NCBI GenBank assembly: GCA_905214465.1
Contig: CAJMMD010000001.1
Location: 124,001 to 188,000 of the forward strand
DNA from: an uncultured bacterium
Lineage (GTDB): Bacteria; Actinomycetota; Coriobacteriia; Coriobacteriales; Coriobacteriaceae
Length of the DNA stretch: 64,000 nt
Direction: 5' to 3'
The translations under genes were made by a program, and so were the position numbers. How positions within the stretch are numbered: position 1 is the first letter of the stretch; each line of letters begins with the position of its first letter. Below, in pieces: positions 32,843 to 41,089 of the stretch. Below the pieces are notes generated by a model. It did no database searches and was not told the DNA's origin. It saw only the letters and a program-made list of their open reading frames with translations.

Positions 32843-33511
32843 TTAACGGCAAACGGCGGTGAGGCCCGCAGCGATGCGATGCGCCAGACGCTCATAGCCG
32901 GCAGGGCTGTAATGCAGACCGTCCGGCATGTAGAGCTCGCGGTGCTCCGGCAAAAACGGGCTGATGCCGCTTTGCGCATACAGGTCGATCACCGGCACCG
33001 AGTAGCGATCGCAGACCTCCAGCATCGCGCGCACATAGGCGTCTTGCGTCAGGCCCAGATGGTTGGCCTCGTTGCTTGCCGGAATATCCTTCTCGTGTTT
33101 GCCGCTCGTCTTGCACGGCGTCATAAACACCAGCTTTGCCTGAGGCGAGCGCGCCGTGATGGTGCGGATCAGGTAGTCGAGCGCACCGTAGAACTCGTGC
33201 ACGTCCGTGCTGCCCAGCTCTCCCAGCGGCACGTTACGGCTAAAGTCGTTAACGCCGCCAAAGACGATGCAGATATCTGCCGTGTGATCGATGCCGTCCA
33301 AGCGCTCAACAAACGAATCGCTACGGTCGGCCTTGACGGCAATACGCGAACCCTTAATACCAAAGTTCTCGATCGTAGCGCCGCCCAGCAGCGCACCCAG
33401 GTGCGAGGTCCAAGAGATGTCGTTGCCTCCCCCGCCGCATCCGTTATCGCCCCAGGTGGTCGAATCGCCAAAGCAGCAGACGGTCGATTCGCTCAAGTTT
33501 TTCGTTTCCAT
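32843..33511 (-). CDS. SGNH/GDSL esterase, probable pectin or rhamnogalacturonan acetylesterase
   Basis: The 222-residue protein shows SGNH blocks: nucleophile in CCFGDSTTWGDNG (about residue 15), the Gly-Asn pair in IVFGGVNDFSRN, and the Asp-His pair in MPDGLHYSPAGYERLA. Members of the family remove acetyl groups from carbohydrates. Its place between the pectinesterase fusion and GH105 suggests deacetylation of pectin oligomers. No signal peptide. GAGGAG lies before METKNLSE at 33511; the gap to the pectinesterase gene is 69 bases. Confidence 0.85.
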   Translation of the reverse strand: METKNLSESTVCCFGDSTTWGDNGCGGGGNDISWTSHLGALLGGATIENFGIKGSRIAVKADRSDSFVERLDGIDHTADICIVFGGVNDFSRNVPLGELGSTDVHEFYGALDYLIRTITARSPQAKLVFMTPCKTSGKHEKDIPASNEANHLGLTQDAYVRAMLEVCDRYSVPVIDLYAQSGISPFLPEHRELYMPDGLHYSPAGYERLAHRIAAGLTAVCR

Positions 33512-33580
33512 ATTCTTCTCCTCACCCGCACACCGGCGGTCATACAGGTACATACCGTTCATTCACAACATACCGAGGGA

Positions 33581-35746
33581 CTATGCGTGGGCGTATTCCG
33601 CAACTTGCGAATCGAGCCATTCGATATCCTCGGCAAGATGCGCCACGCCCAGGTGGTGTCCACCCGGGCAGACCTCGTGCAGAAGGTTTTCGTCCTTGCC
33701 CAGCAGCGCGTAGGCGTCGCGAACGATATCGAGCTGCTCGTCTACGTTCGCAAGCCCGCGGGCGCCGTTGAGATGGTCTTTCTCGCAGCTCTGAACCAAG
33801 AGCGGCCGTGGCGCGACAAGCGATGCAATGTCGCCCATATCGAGCAGACGCCAGAGTCCAGGCGTGTAATTGCAGCTGCAATTGCCGTTGAGGTGCAGTA
33901 GCGAATCATCAACGCCGTACAGATAGCCCGAGACAAACGCCTTGCGCACGCGCGGGTCGAGCGCGGCCAGGTACAACGTCATGTAACCGCCGCCCGAAAA
34001 ACCAAAGCAGCCCAGATCGTCCATGGCAATGTCACCGCGTGTCTCCAAGTAATCAATCAAGCGCATGTTGTCCCAGGCGTTGAGGCCCGCGACCGTAAGA
34101 CCCAGCGGCTCGGCCATACGTGCTTGATTCAGACACGTACCGCGCAGGTAGCTGTTCTCGTCGTCGCCCTGACCCTTCCAGTCACGACGGTATCCCCAAC
34201 CACGCGCATCGGGGCAGACGGTCACGTAACCCATGCGCGCCAAACGCAGACCGTAGTCGTAATTGAACTTACGCACGGCATCGTCGACCGCCGGCACGCC
34301 CGCAACGCCGGCTATGCTTGCAGCACCCGCCCCCTGGTGACCATGCGGGCAGATATAGCAGCGCTTGAGTCCCCGCTCGTCAAGCTTGGGGCGGGACGGC
34401 TCCAACAGGTAAAACGGCATCCACACATCGTGCTCAACCTGCAACACCACATGAGTACGCACGATGCTGCCGGCAACCCGCACGCGATTGAGCTCACGAA
34501 TCTCAATCGGGGCGCGATCCATAAGCGAAAGACCCAAAATATCGTACAGACGAGTCCTGGTCGCAGCCTTCCATGCCTCAAAGTCTATGGGAGTCTTGCC
34601 CGTAAATGCGGCCGAGCGCCCCTCGCGCTTCAGTCGGGCGCGCAGCGCAGGTTCGTCCTCGTAGTACGTCTCGATGTGCACGGTGCGGCCATTGGCAGAT
34701 AGCCCGGCCGTCTCTACCGCATCACCGTCGCCGCCCTCGGGATCCCAACCATCCGTGCCGGCAAGCACTCGGTCACGCGCATAGCGTTCGGAATCCTGAC
34801 CGGTCAGGCAATGCGCCCACGGCACCCAAGCGGCAGTATCACCCGCCGGGCCAAACAGGGCACCGCCGGCATACAGGGTGCCGTCATGTGCCGCTGGCTT
34901 ATTCCAATCCCACCAACCCTCGAGTGAAATATGGGGGCCCAGCCAGCATTCGAGCAAAACGGTCTGGGCCCACTCGCGCCATGGACGACCCAGATAGACC
35001 GATCCGGGGGCAATGCCCTCATCGGCTGTAAACGAACAGCCATGAAACACAAATCCGTACGGCTCGCCCTGAGGCGTGGAGGCTGCCGTTACATACCCGT
35101 TGACATCCATATCGCGGTTGAGCGAGCGAATCTCACACCCCTCAAAGTAGGCACGCGCGCCGCCAAAGATAAAGTCGACATCGCCCTCGATCCGGCAACG
35201 TCGAAAATACTGCCGCCCCACGCGGCGCGGGGCGAACTGCTTGGGGCCTATAAAGCCGCCCGGCTTGGCCTCGCGCGGCGGCAGCGGCCCCAAAAAGAGC
35301 GTGTCCTGGTGTCCCTTAATGCAGCAGGCATCGACAACCAGGCGGTCACCATCGGCATACAGGGCAATCGCCTGGCCGACCTCGCGCCCATCACCGGCGT
35401 TGTTTTCGATTGTTAGACCCGCAAGCGTCACGTCGTCGGCATCGACCAGCACCGTGTACGTACGGAAGGTGCCGAGTCTTCCATCCTGGCCGCTACCATC
35501 TTCCGAAGGCATCTTGGCACCCAGGCCTCCCACGATACGCACGCTGTCGGCCGTCTCGCCCTCGAGCGTCACATGCGGACGACGAATATCGACCTGCTCG
35601 CGATACTCGCCCGGCGCCACCAGCACACGCACCGGCACGGTCGTATCGGACACGCACCGCTCCGCCGCCTCGAGCGCCGCCGAAATGCTGCGATACGCGC
35701 CTTCGCGTTCGAGCGATACCTCAAAGAGCTGCTCTTTACCACTCAT
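33581..35746 (-). CDS. Two-domain esterase: pectin methylesterase (CE8) fused to an alpha/beta-hydrolase
   Basis: The 721-residue protein has an N-terminal pectinesterase beta-helix (about 1-330) with GHQDTLFLGPLP, the catalytic Asp in DVDFIFGGARAYFEGCEI and YLGRPWREWAQT. From about residue 370 it continues as an alpha/beta-hydrolase of the acetyl-xylan-esterase-like type with nucleophile in CFGFSGGGYMTLYLAA (Ser near 583) and a late His in CPGGHHLG (about 696). It would remove methyl groups and probably acetyl groups from pectin oligomers. No signal peptide is present. I know of these domains separately; the fusion is unusual. It lies within the pectin operon between GH28 and the SGNH gene. 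Confidence 0.85.
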   Translation of the reverse strand: MSGKEQLFEVSLEREGAYRSISAALEAAERCVSDTTVPVRVLVAPGEYREQVDIRRPHVTLEGETADSVRIVGGLGAKMPSEDGSGQDGRLGTFRTYTVLVDADDVTLAGLTIENNAGDGREVGQAIALYADGDRLVVDACCIKGHQDTLFLGPLPPREAKPGGFIGPKQFAPRRVGRQYFRRCRIEGDVDFIFGGARAYFEGCEIRSLNRDMDVNGYVTAASTPQGEPYGFVFHGCSFTADEGIAPGSVYLGRPWREWAQTVLLECWLGPHISLEGWWDWNKPAAHDGTLYAGGALFGPAGDTAAWVPWAHCLTGQDSERYARDRVLAGTDGWDPEGGDGDAVETAGLSANGRTVHIETYYEDEPALRARLKREGRSAAFTGKTPIDFEAWKAATRTRLYDILGLSLMDRAPIEIRELNRVRVAGSIVRTHVVLQVEHDVWMPFYLLEPSRPKLDERGLKRCYICPHGHQGAGAASIAGVAGVPAVDDAVRKFNYDYGLRLARMGYVTVCPDARGWGYRRDWKGQGDDENSYLRGTCLNQARMAEPLGLTVAGLNAWDNMRLIDYLETRGDIAMDDLGCFGFSGGGYMTLYLAALDPRVRKAFVSGYLYGVDDSLLHLNGNCSCNYTPGLWRLLDMGDIASLVAPRPLLVQSCEKDHLNGARGLANVDEQLDIVRDAYALLGKDENLLHEVCPGGHHLGVAHLAEDIEWLDSQVAEYAHA

Positions 35747-35804
35747 CTGTCATTACGCTTTCTGTCACAGAACACCCACCATGCAATGCCGGCACCTATA
35801 GATT

Positions 35805-35840
35805 GCGTGCGACAGCCGGGCAGACCCGACCGTCGCACGC
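35805..35840. other. Intercistronic hairpin between GH28 and the esterase fusion
   Basis: GCGTGCGAC (35805-35813) pairs perfectly with GTCGCACGC (35832-35840). No T-run follows, so a message-stability or processing role is more likely than termination. Confidence 0.5.
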
Positions 35841-35877
35841 CTCAACATGCCGTATTCACTTGTGCAGGAGCACTACC

Positions 35878-37473
35878 CTACGCGCGGATAACCTTGTCGA
35901 CGTTTTGCAGCTGCAACTCGTCGCCATCCTGACCCTCGATGCGCACGTTCTGCAGGTCGAGGACTTTCACGTTCTGCGCGATGATGCCCTGGCGCACCAT
36001 GGGCTCCACGCCGCAGGCCATGGCCGGCACAAAGGGCTCGGCATCGGCGGCAAAGGTCACATGGACATCCTGGAACGTCAGGCGCGTCACCTTGCTCTCG
36101 GGAAGGCCCGTGATATAGGCCGCGGCCGCATGGCAGTTGGTGGCCTCGATATCGCAAAACGTCGTGGCGCCAAAGCCGGGCGTACGGTCGTCGACGGGCA
36201 GCGCCTCGCGAGACTGCACGTAGTCGGTCTTGCCGTCCTTGTCGCAGAAGTAGAACGAGTTGACCACGAAGGGCGTGAGCACCTTATCCATGCGAATGTG
36301 CTCGAAGGTGATGCCCTCGTTGACGGCGTCCTTGCCGCGACCACGACGGGTCTTGACGCGCAGGCCGCGGTCGGTGCGCTCAAAGAGGCACTTGCTCACG
36401 GTGAGGTCCTTGATGCCGCCGGCGGCCTCGGATCCCAGCACCACGGCGCCGTGGCCGTCGTGCATGTAGCAGTGCGAGATCAGCACGTCGTGCGTGGCGG
36501 GACGAAGCTCGGGCTCAATGCCCAATTTGCCGCTCTTGATGGCGATGCAGTCGTCGCCCACCGAGAACTGGCAGCCAAGGATGCGGACAAAACCGCAGCT
36601 CTCGGGATCGAAGCCGTCGGTGTTGTGGGAGTTCTTGGGACCCTCGATGGACAGGCACAGGGCATCGACGTGCTCGCACAGAATGGGATGGATATTCCAC
36701 GCCGGGCTGTTGCGCACGGTAAAGCCGGCAAGGCTCACGTTTTCGCACTCGGACAGGAAGATCATGCGCGGGCGGGCGATCTCGCGGCCCTCCTCGGGAC
36801 GGAAGATGTTCTTAAAGTCCTTATTCCACCAGTTGTCCTCGGCAAAATCGGTCTGGCCGTCGATGGCGCCGCGGCCATAGATGCACACGTCGTGCACGCT
36901 CAGGCCCGTAAAGGTCGAACAGTAGGTCGAGAAGCTCTCGCCCTCCCAACGGCCCAGGGGCAGCATATCGGTGCCGGCGTACCCAGCCCCCTCGTCACCC
37001 GTGACCGCGCCCGGAATGTAGGCAAGCGCCGCGCGGTCGTGACGGGCCAGCAGCACCGCGCCCTCGGCAAGCTCGATGTTGATATTGCTCTTAAGGAAGA
37101 GGGACTTGATGCGGTAGTTGCCGGCGGGGATCAGCACGCGCCCGCCCTTGGGGCAGGCCATGATGGCAGCCTGAATGTTGGTGGTGTCATCGTGCTCGGC
37201 ATCGCCCTTGGCTCCGCAGTCGCGAACGTTGATGGTAAAGGGCTCCGCCGGCGTGGTGACGCCTACGCTCAACTCGCGCTCGCCGCAGACAAAGCGGATC
37301 AGGTTGCGCTTGCCGGGGGTCAGGCCATCGACATAGGTCTCGACCGTATTCGTGGTACCGGCGGGCTCATCGTTGACAAAGATCTCCCACGTATCGGCAC
37401 AGGTAAAGTAGCCGCCATCGTCGAGCTCGATAACGGCCGCGCGGGCATTGCGCCAGATAACGTTCGTCTCCAT
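35878..37473 (-). CDS. GH28 polygalacturonase / exo-polygalacturonosidase
   Basis: The 531-residue protein has a small N-terminal beta-sandwich segment (1-85) and a right-handed beta-helix with all GH28 motifs: NTDGFDPESC, VGDDCIAIKSGK, HGAVVLGSEAAGG and GLRVKTRRG. It hydrolyses alpha-1,4 galacturonate bonds. No signal peptide is visible in METNVIWRNARAAVIELDDG, so it should act on imported oligomers and is likely an exo-enzyme. METNVIW at 37473 is chosen from GAGGGAGAG upstream. Confidence 0.93.
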   Translation of the reverse strand: METNVIWRNARAAVIELDDGGYFTCADTWEIFVNDEPAGTTNTVETYVDGLTPGKRNLIRFVCGERELSVGVTTPAEPFTINVRDCGAKGDAEHDDTTNIQAAIMACPKGGRVLIPAGNYRIKSLFLKSNINIELAEGAVLLARHDRAALAYIPGAVTGDEGAGYAGTDMLPLGRWEGESFSTYCSTFTGLSVHDVCIYGRGAIDGQTDFAEDNWWNKDFKNIFRPEEGREIARPRMIFLSECENVSLAGFTVRNSPAWNIHPILCEHVDALCLSIEGPKNSHNTDGFDPESCGFVRILGCQFSVGDDCIAIKSGKLGIEPELRPATHDVLISHCYMHDGHGAVVLGSEAAGGIKDLTVSKCLFERTDRGLRVKTRRGRGKDAVNEGITFEHIRMDKVLTPFVVNSFYFCDKDGKTDYVQSREALPVDDRTPGFGATTFCDIEATNCHAAAAYITGLPESKVTRLTFQDVHVTFAADAEPFVPAMACGVEPMVRQGIIAQNVKVLDLQNVRIEGQDGDELQLQNVDKVIRA

Positions 37474-37524
37474 GGGTCTCTCCCTCAAATGTAATCAGAA
37501 GTTCATACTACTCGTTTTTAAAAA

Positions 37525-37564
37525 AGGGCCGTACCCGCCGGTGGATCTCCGGTGGCACGGCCCT
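37525..37564 (-). terminator. Terminator-like hairpin between the transporter and GH28
   Basis: AGGGCCGT and ACGGCCCT (37525-37564) enclose an inner CCGG/CCGG pairing. On the minus strand it is followed by TTTTTTAAAAACG. No room remains for a full promoter before GH28, so it probably lowers read-through into the enzymes rather than ending the operon. Confidence 0.75.
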
Positions 37565-37587
37565 GTGGTTTGGACGATGCGCCTGCC

Positions 37588-39147
37588 CTACTCGGCGGGA
37601 ATTACGCTGCCGTCCTGGAAGCCAACATTGTTGTGGGCAAAGCAGTCCTCGTACTTAAAGCCGGAGAGCTCCTCGCAAAGCGCCTTGACCTCGGGCTTGA
37701 CGTCGGCCATCTTGCCACCCTCCTTGACACGGTGGATCTCGTCGCAAAGGATGTCGCACTGCTCCTTGTCAATCTTGATGCCGCGGGCAAGGACGGCCGC
37801 GAGCAGGAAGAAGCCGGCGCAGCCGATGAGCATGTAGCCGCAGATGTACAGAGGCACGGTGGCGGGCTGGGTCACGGCGTCGCTGTTGCCGGCGGTCTGA
37901 ATGAAGCCGGAGGCAGCAAGGACGATAGCCCATACGTTGACGGCAACAGCCTGGGCAATCTGCTGGCAGAGCTGCTGTGCGGAGCTGTAGATGCCCTCGC
38001 GACGACGCAGGGTGATGAGCTCATCGACATCGGGGATGTAGTTGAGCAGAACATCGGGCAGATACTGGAAGCCAACGTAGAAGAACTTCCAGATGGCGAA
38101 GATGATGGGGTAGGCGATCATGGCGATGGCGACCGTGGAGGTGCCGTTGATCTGACCAAAGGCGAAGTAGTTGTATGCGATGATGCACGCGGCGCAACCG
38201 ACGTTTGCCAGGTACCAAGACTTGTGGAAGCCCTTCTTGGCCATGAGGGCGACCCAGATGGCGGTGCAGACGATAGCGACGACCTTGCCGGGCATCTCCA
38301 TCACGGACTCGTAGGACTTAGGAATCTGCAGACAGTAGACGATGAAGAAGGACAGGCACGCAGACCAGCAGGCAGCGGCGAGCTTCGTGGAGACCTGCGC
38401 ATACAGGACCTTGCGGAAGGACTTGTTGCGGAAGGTAGAGATAACGTCGATGAAAAACTTCTTGATACCCTCGCCGACGCTCTCGATCTTCTCCTGAGCG
38501 ACCTCCTCGGGGGTGTGCTCCCACGTGGACAGGTACACGCACAGCAGCGAGATTGCCATGACCGAAGCGTTAATCGTAGCAATAATGAAGTAGCTGAACG
38601 GGTTGGTCTCGCCGAAGGTGCCAAAGCCAAAGCCGACGAGTGCTGCCATCAGGAAGCCGGCGGCGTTACCAAAGAGGTGCTTGTAGCCGGTGAGGTACGT
38701 ACGCTCCTTGAAGTCATCGGTCATCTCGATGGTAAGCGGCGACAGGTTGGCGGTGCAGAACGTGTACGCGACGTTGTAGATCAGGTACAACACAAAGTAG
38801 TACGGGAAACCAAACGGCGTAGCCACAAAGATGAGCGGCTCGGCGACCATCATCGGGATAGCCAGCAAGATCCAGAAACGGCGGCGGCCAAAGATGCGGC
38901 CGATCTTGGTAGCGTAGAAGTTATCGGCCACAAAGCCCATGAGCGGGCACAGAATGGCGTTGAGATAGATGGCGAACGAGCTGATCAGCGCAGCCTCGCC
39001 TGCGGACAGACCGCACTCCGTGGACAGGAACAGCACCATGTAGCTGTGCGTAAAGCTCAGGGCACCGGAGTTGAGCATGCCGCCCATACCAAAGCCCAAG
39101 CGCGTCCAAAATGTGATCTTGCGCTTTTTACCGATCTTGTTAGTCAT
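37588..39147 (-). CDS. GPH-family (MFS) transporter, probable oligogalacturonide importer
   Basis: The 519-residue protein has about twelve membrane helices and the glycoside-pentoside-hexuronide signature layout: N-terminal FWTRLGFGMGGMLNSGALSF, the loop after helix 2 with LMGFVADNFYATKIGRIFGR, and the central soluble loop. The family moves sugars with Na+ or H+. The neighbours (GH28, pectinesterase, GH105) point to pectin oligomers or galacturonate. A C-terminal soluble tail of about 55 residues is odd for the family. AGAGGGAG precedes MTNKIGKK at 39147. Two LacI-type operators flank its promoter. Confidence 0.88.
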   Translation of the reverse strand: MTNKIGKKRKITFWTRLGFGMGGMLNSGALSFTHSYMVLFLSTECGLSAGEAALISSFAIYLNAILCPLMGFVADNFYATKIGRIFGRRRFWILLAIPMMVAEPLIFVATPFGFPYYFVLYLIYNVAYTFCTANLSPLTIEMTDDFKERTYLTGYKHLFGNAAGFLMAALVGFGFGTFGETNPFSYFIIATINASVMAISLLCVYLSTWEHTPEEVAQEKIESVGEGIKKFFIDVISTFRNKSFRKVLYAQVSTKLAAACWSACLSFFIVYCLQIPKSYESVMEMPGKVVAIVCTAIWVALMAKKGFHKSWYLANVGCAACIIAYNYFAFGQINGTSTVAIAMIAYPIIFAIWKFFYVGFQYLPDVLLNYIPDVDELITLRRREGIYSSAQQLCQQIAQAVAVNVWAIVLAASGFIQTAGNSDAVTQPATVPLYICGYMLIGCAGFFLLAAVLARGIKIDKEQCDILCDEIHRVKEGGKMADVKPEVKALCEELSGFKYEDCFAHNNVGFQDGSVIPAE

Positions 39148-39229
39148 CGAGCTCCCTCTCTTTTCTCGATTGTCTTGTAACAAGACATTGGAGTCCATAC
39201 CGATGTCTGTCTGCATATCGCCCACTCGT

Positions 39230-39405
39230 AGGGTGAACGTTTAGCTAGATTATGCGCGATTGCATATGATAGGTGAACGTTCACTTGTATATTATCCTTG
39301 AACGGTCGTTTTTTGCCGTTAAACGGATATCTGACTTGAAAAAAATCACGATTATATGGGTATTGAGTGGGTTTAAATTTGAGGTCGATTAGGTGAACGT
39401 TTATT
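39230..39405 (-). promoter_or_regulatory. Transporter promoter with GTGAACGTTCAC operators
   Basis: Operators are AGGTGAACGTTCACTT (39271-39286), AGGGTGAACGTTTAGC (39230-39245) and a half-conserved AGGTGAACGTTTATTG (39391-39406). The first two are 40 bases apart centre to centre. On the minus strand TTCACC (39277-39272) lies in the distal operator and CATAAT (39254-39249) follows after 17 bases, so the proximal operator covers the start site. A hairpin-like TTGAACGG...CCGTTAAA lies at 39298-39321. Confidence 0.75.
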
Positions 39406-39459
39406 GTTTTCGCCGCTCCCGTACCCTCAGGAAGACACGCCCGAACAGACAGAACAAAC

Positions 39460-39493
39460 ATGGCCCCGCCGGGAACACTCCCGACGGGGCCAT
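39460..39493 (-). terminator. Terminator after uxaA
   Basis: ATGGCCCCGCCGGGA (39460-39474) pairs with TCCCGACGGGGCCAT (39479-39493) with one mismatch. It lies 33 bases beyond the uxaA stop and is followed on the minus strand by GTTTGTTCTG, a weak T-tract. Confidence 0.75.
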
Positions 39494-39526
39494 GGTCAAT
39501 AGCGCCCTATGCGAACCCATTTACCG

Positions 39527-41011
39527 CTACAGGCAGACGCCATCCTTCCAAATGCTGATCTCGTGGCAGCCGCGACGCTCGGCACTCGTAAGCTTGCCGC
39601 TCGCCGTGTCCAGCACCATCTGATACAGGTCGTCGGCAGCCTCATCGAGCGTGCGCTCGCCCGTAGCCACCACGCCGGCGTTAAAGTCCATCCAGTTGGC
39701 CTTGTGGTCGCACAGACGCTGGTTGGTGAACACCTTGAGTGTAGGCGCCGGTGCGCCAAACGGCGTGCCGCGGCCGGTCGAGAACAGGATTACGTGGCAG
39801 CCGGCAGCCGTCAGGGCCGTGGTGGATACCATGTCGTTGCCCGGACCGCACAGCATGTTCAGGCCATGCTTGGTAGCCTGACCGGCATACGGCAGCACGT
39901 CGACGATGGGGGCAGATCCGCCCTTTTGCACGCAGCCGCAGCTCTTGTCCTCGAGCGTGGTAATGCCGCCGTCCTTGTTGCCGGGGCTCGGGTTCTCATA
40001 GACGACCTCGCCGTGGCTGATAAAGTAGTCCTTAAAGCCGTTGAGCATGTCGGAGGCGGCATTGAAGACGTCCTGGCTCTCACAGCGATCGAGCAGAATG
40101 CTCTCCGCGCCAAACATCTCGGGAACCTCGGTGAGCACCGACGTGCCGCCGCGGGCGACAACCATATCGCTCACGCGACCGATCGTGGGGTTGGCGGTAA
40201 TGCCCGAAAGACCGTCAGAGCCGCCGCACTTAAGGCCAATGACCAGCTCGGAGGCAGGAATGGGCTCACGCTTGGCCTGCTTGGCCAGGTCGGCAAGCTC
40301 GGACAGGATCTTGTGACCCTCGACCTGCTCGTCGGCTACATCCTGGCAGGCGAGGAATCGAACGCGCTCGCGATCAAAGTCACCGAGCTCGTCGAGTACC
40401 TGCTGGTGCGTGCAGTTTTCGCAACCGAGGGACAGGAACAGCACACCCGCAGCGTTTGCGTGACGCGAGAGCGCCACCAGCAGACGGCGCGTCTGGGCAT
40501 GGTCGGCACCGGTCTGCGAGCAGCCAAAGGGATGCGGGAAGTAGTAAACGCCCTCCAGCGAGCCCTCGACCAGATCCTGAGCCTGCTCGCACATGGCACG
40601 TGCGACCTCGTTGACGCAGCCGACCGTGGGGATGATCCACAGCTCGTTGCGCGTGGCGGCGCGGCCATCGGCGCGACGGAAGCCCATAAAGGTCTCGGGC
40701 TCAACCGGCTCAACGACCGGATGCGTCGGGTTGTAAGCGTACTCGACCTCGCCCGAAAGGTTGGTCTTGACGTTATGCGTATGAAGCCACTGACCGGGCT
40801 GGATGTCGCCCGTCACGTGACCGATAGGAAGACCGTACTTGACGACGTCCTCCCCCGCCGCAATGGCACGCACGGCCATCTTGTGGCCCTGCGGAATATC
40901 CTCCGCGGCAACGACCTCGCCCACCCCGGGAACCGCGACGGCGGTGCCCTTGGCAAGCGGCGACAGCGCGACGATCACGTTGTCGGCCGGATTGATCTGG
41001 ATAGTATTCAT
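39527..41011 (-). CDS. uxaA: Altronate dehydratase
   Basis: The 494-residue protein has an N-terminal SAF domain (about 1-100) and the large UxaA domain with GLKCGGSDGLSGITANP, CENCTHQQVLDELGDFDRER and KSCGCVQKGG, which supply metal-binding cysteines. It converts altronate to KDG, joining the galacturonate route to kdgK. It is the third gene of uxaC-uxaB-uxaA on the minus strand, 78 bases behind uxaB with a hairpin between. Confidence 0.95.
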   Translation of the reverse strand: MNTIQINPADNVIVALSPLAKGTAVAVPGVGEVVAAEDIPQGHKMAVRAIAAGEDVVKYGLPIGHVTGDIQPGQWLHTHNVKTNLSGEVEYAYNPTHPVVEPVEPETFMGFRRADGRAATRNELWIIPTVGCVNEVARAMCEQAQDLVEGSLEGVYYFPHPFGCSQTGADHAQTRRLLVALSRHANAAGVLFLSLGCENCTHQQVLDELGDFDRERVRFLACQDVADEQVEGHKILSELADLAKQAKREPIPASELVIGLKCGGSDGLSGITANPTIGRVSDMVVARGGTSVLTEVPEMFGAESILLDRCESQDVFNAASDMLNGFKDYFISHGEVVYENPSPGNKDGGITTLEDKSCGCVQKGGSAPIVDVLPYAGQATKHGLNMLCGPGNDMVSTTALTAAGCHVILFSTGRGTPFGAPAPTLKVFTNQRLCDHKANWMDFNAGVVATGERTLDEAADDLYQMVLDTASGKLTSAERRGCHEISIWKDGVCL

Positions 41012-41053
41012 TACAAAGAGTCCTAACCCTACAGGTTGAGCAGAAGTCAGCGG

Positions 41054-41079
41054 GCGCCCGCCAGTTGCCCGGCGGGCGC
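41054..41079. other. Intercistronic hairpin uxaB-uxaA
   Basis: GCGCCCGCC (41054-41062) pairs perfectly with GGCGGGCGC (41071-41079). No T-run follows on the minus strand. Confidence 0.55.
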
Positions 41080-41089
41080 ACAGAAGGAT

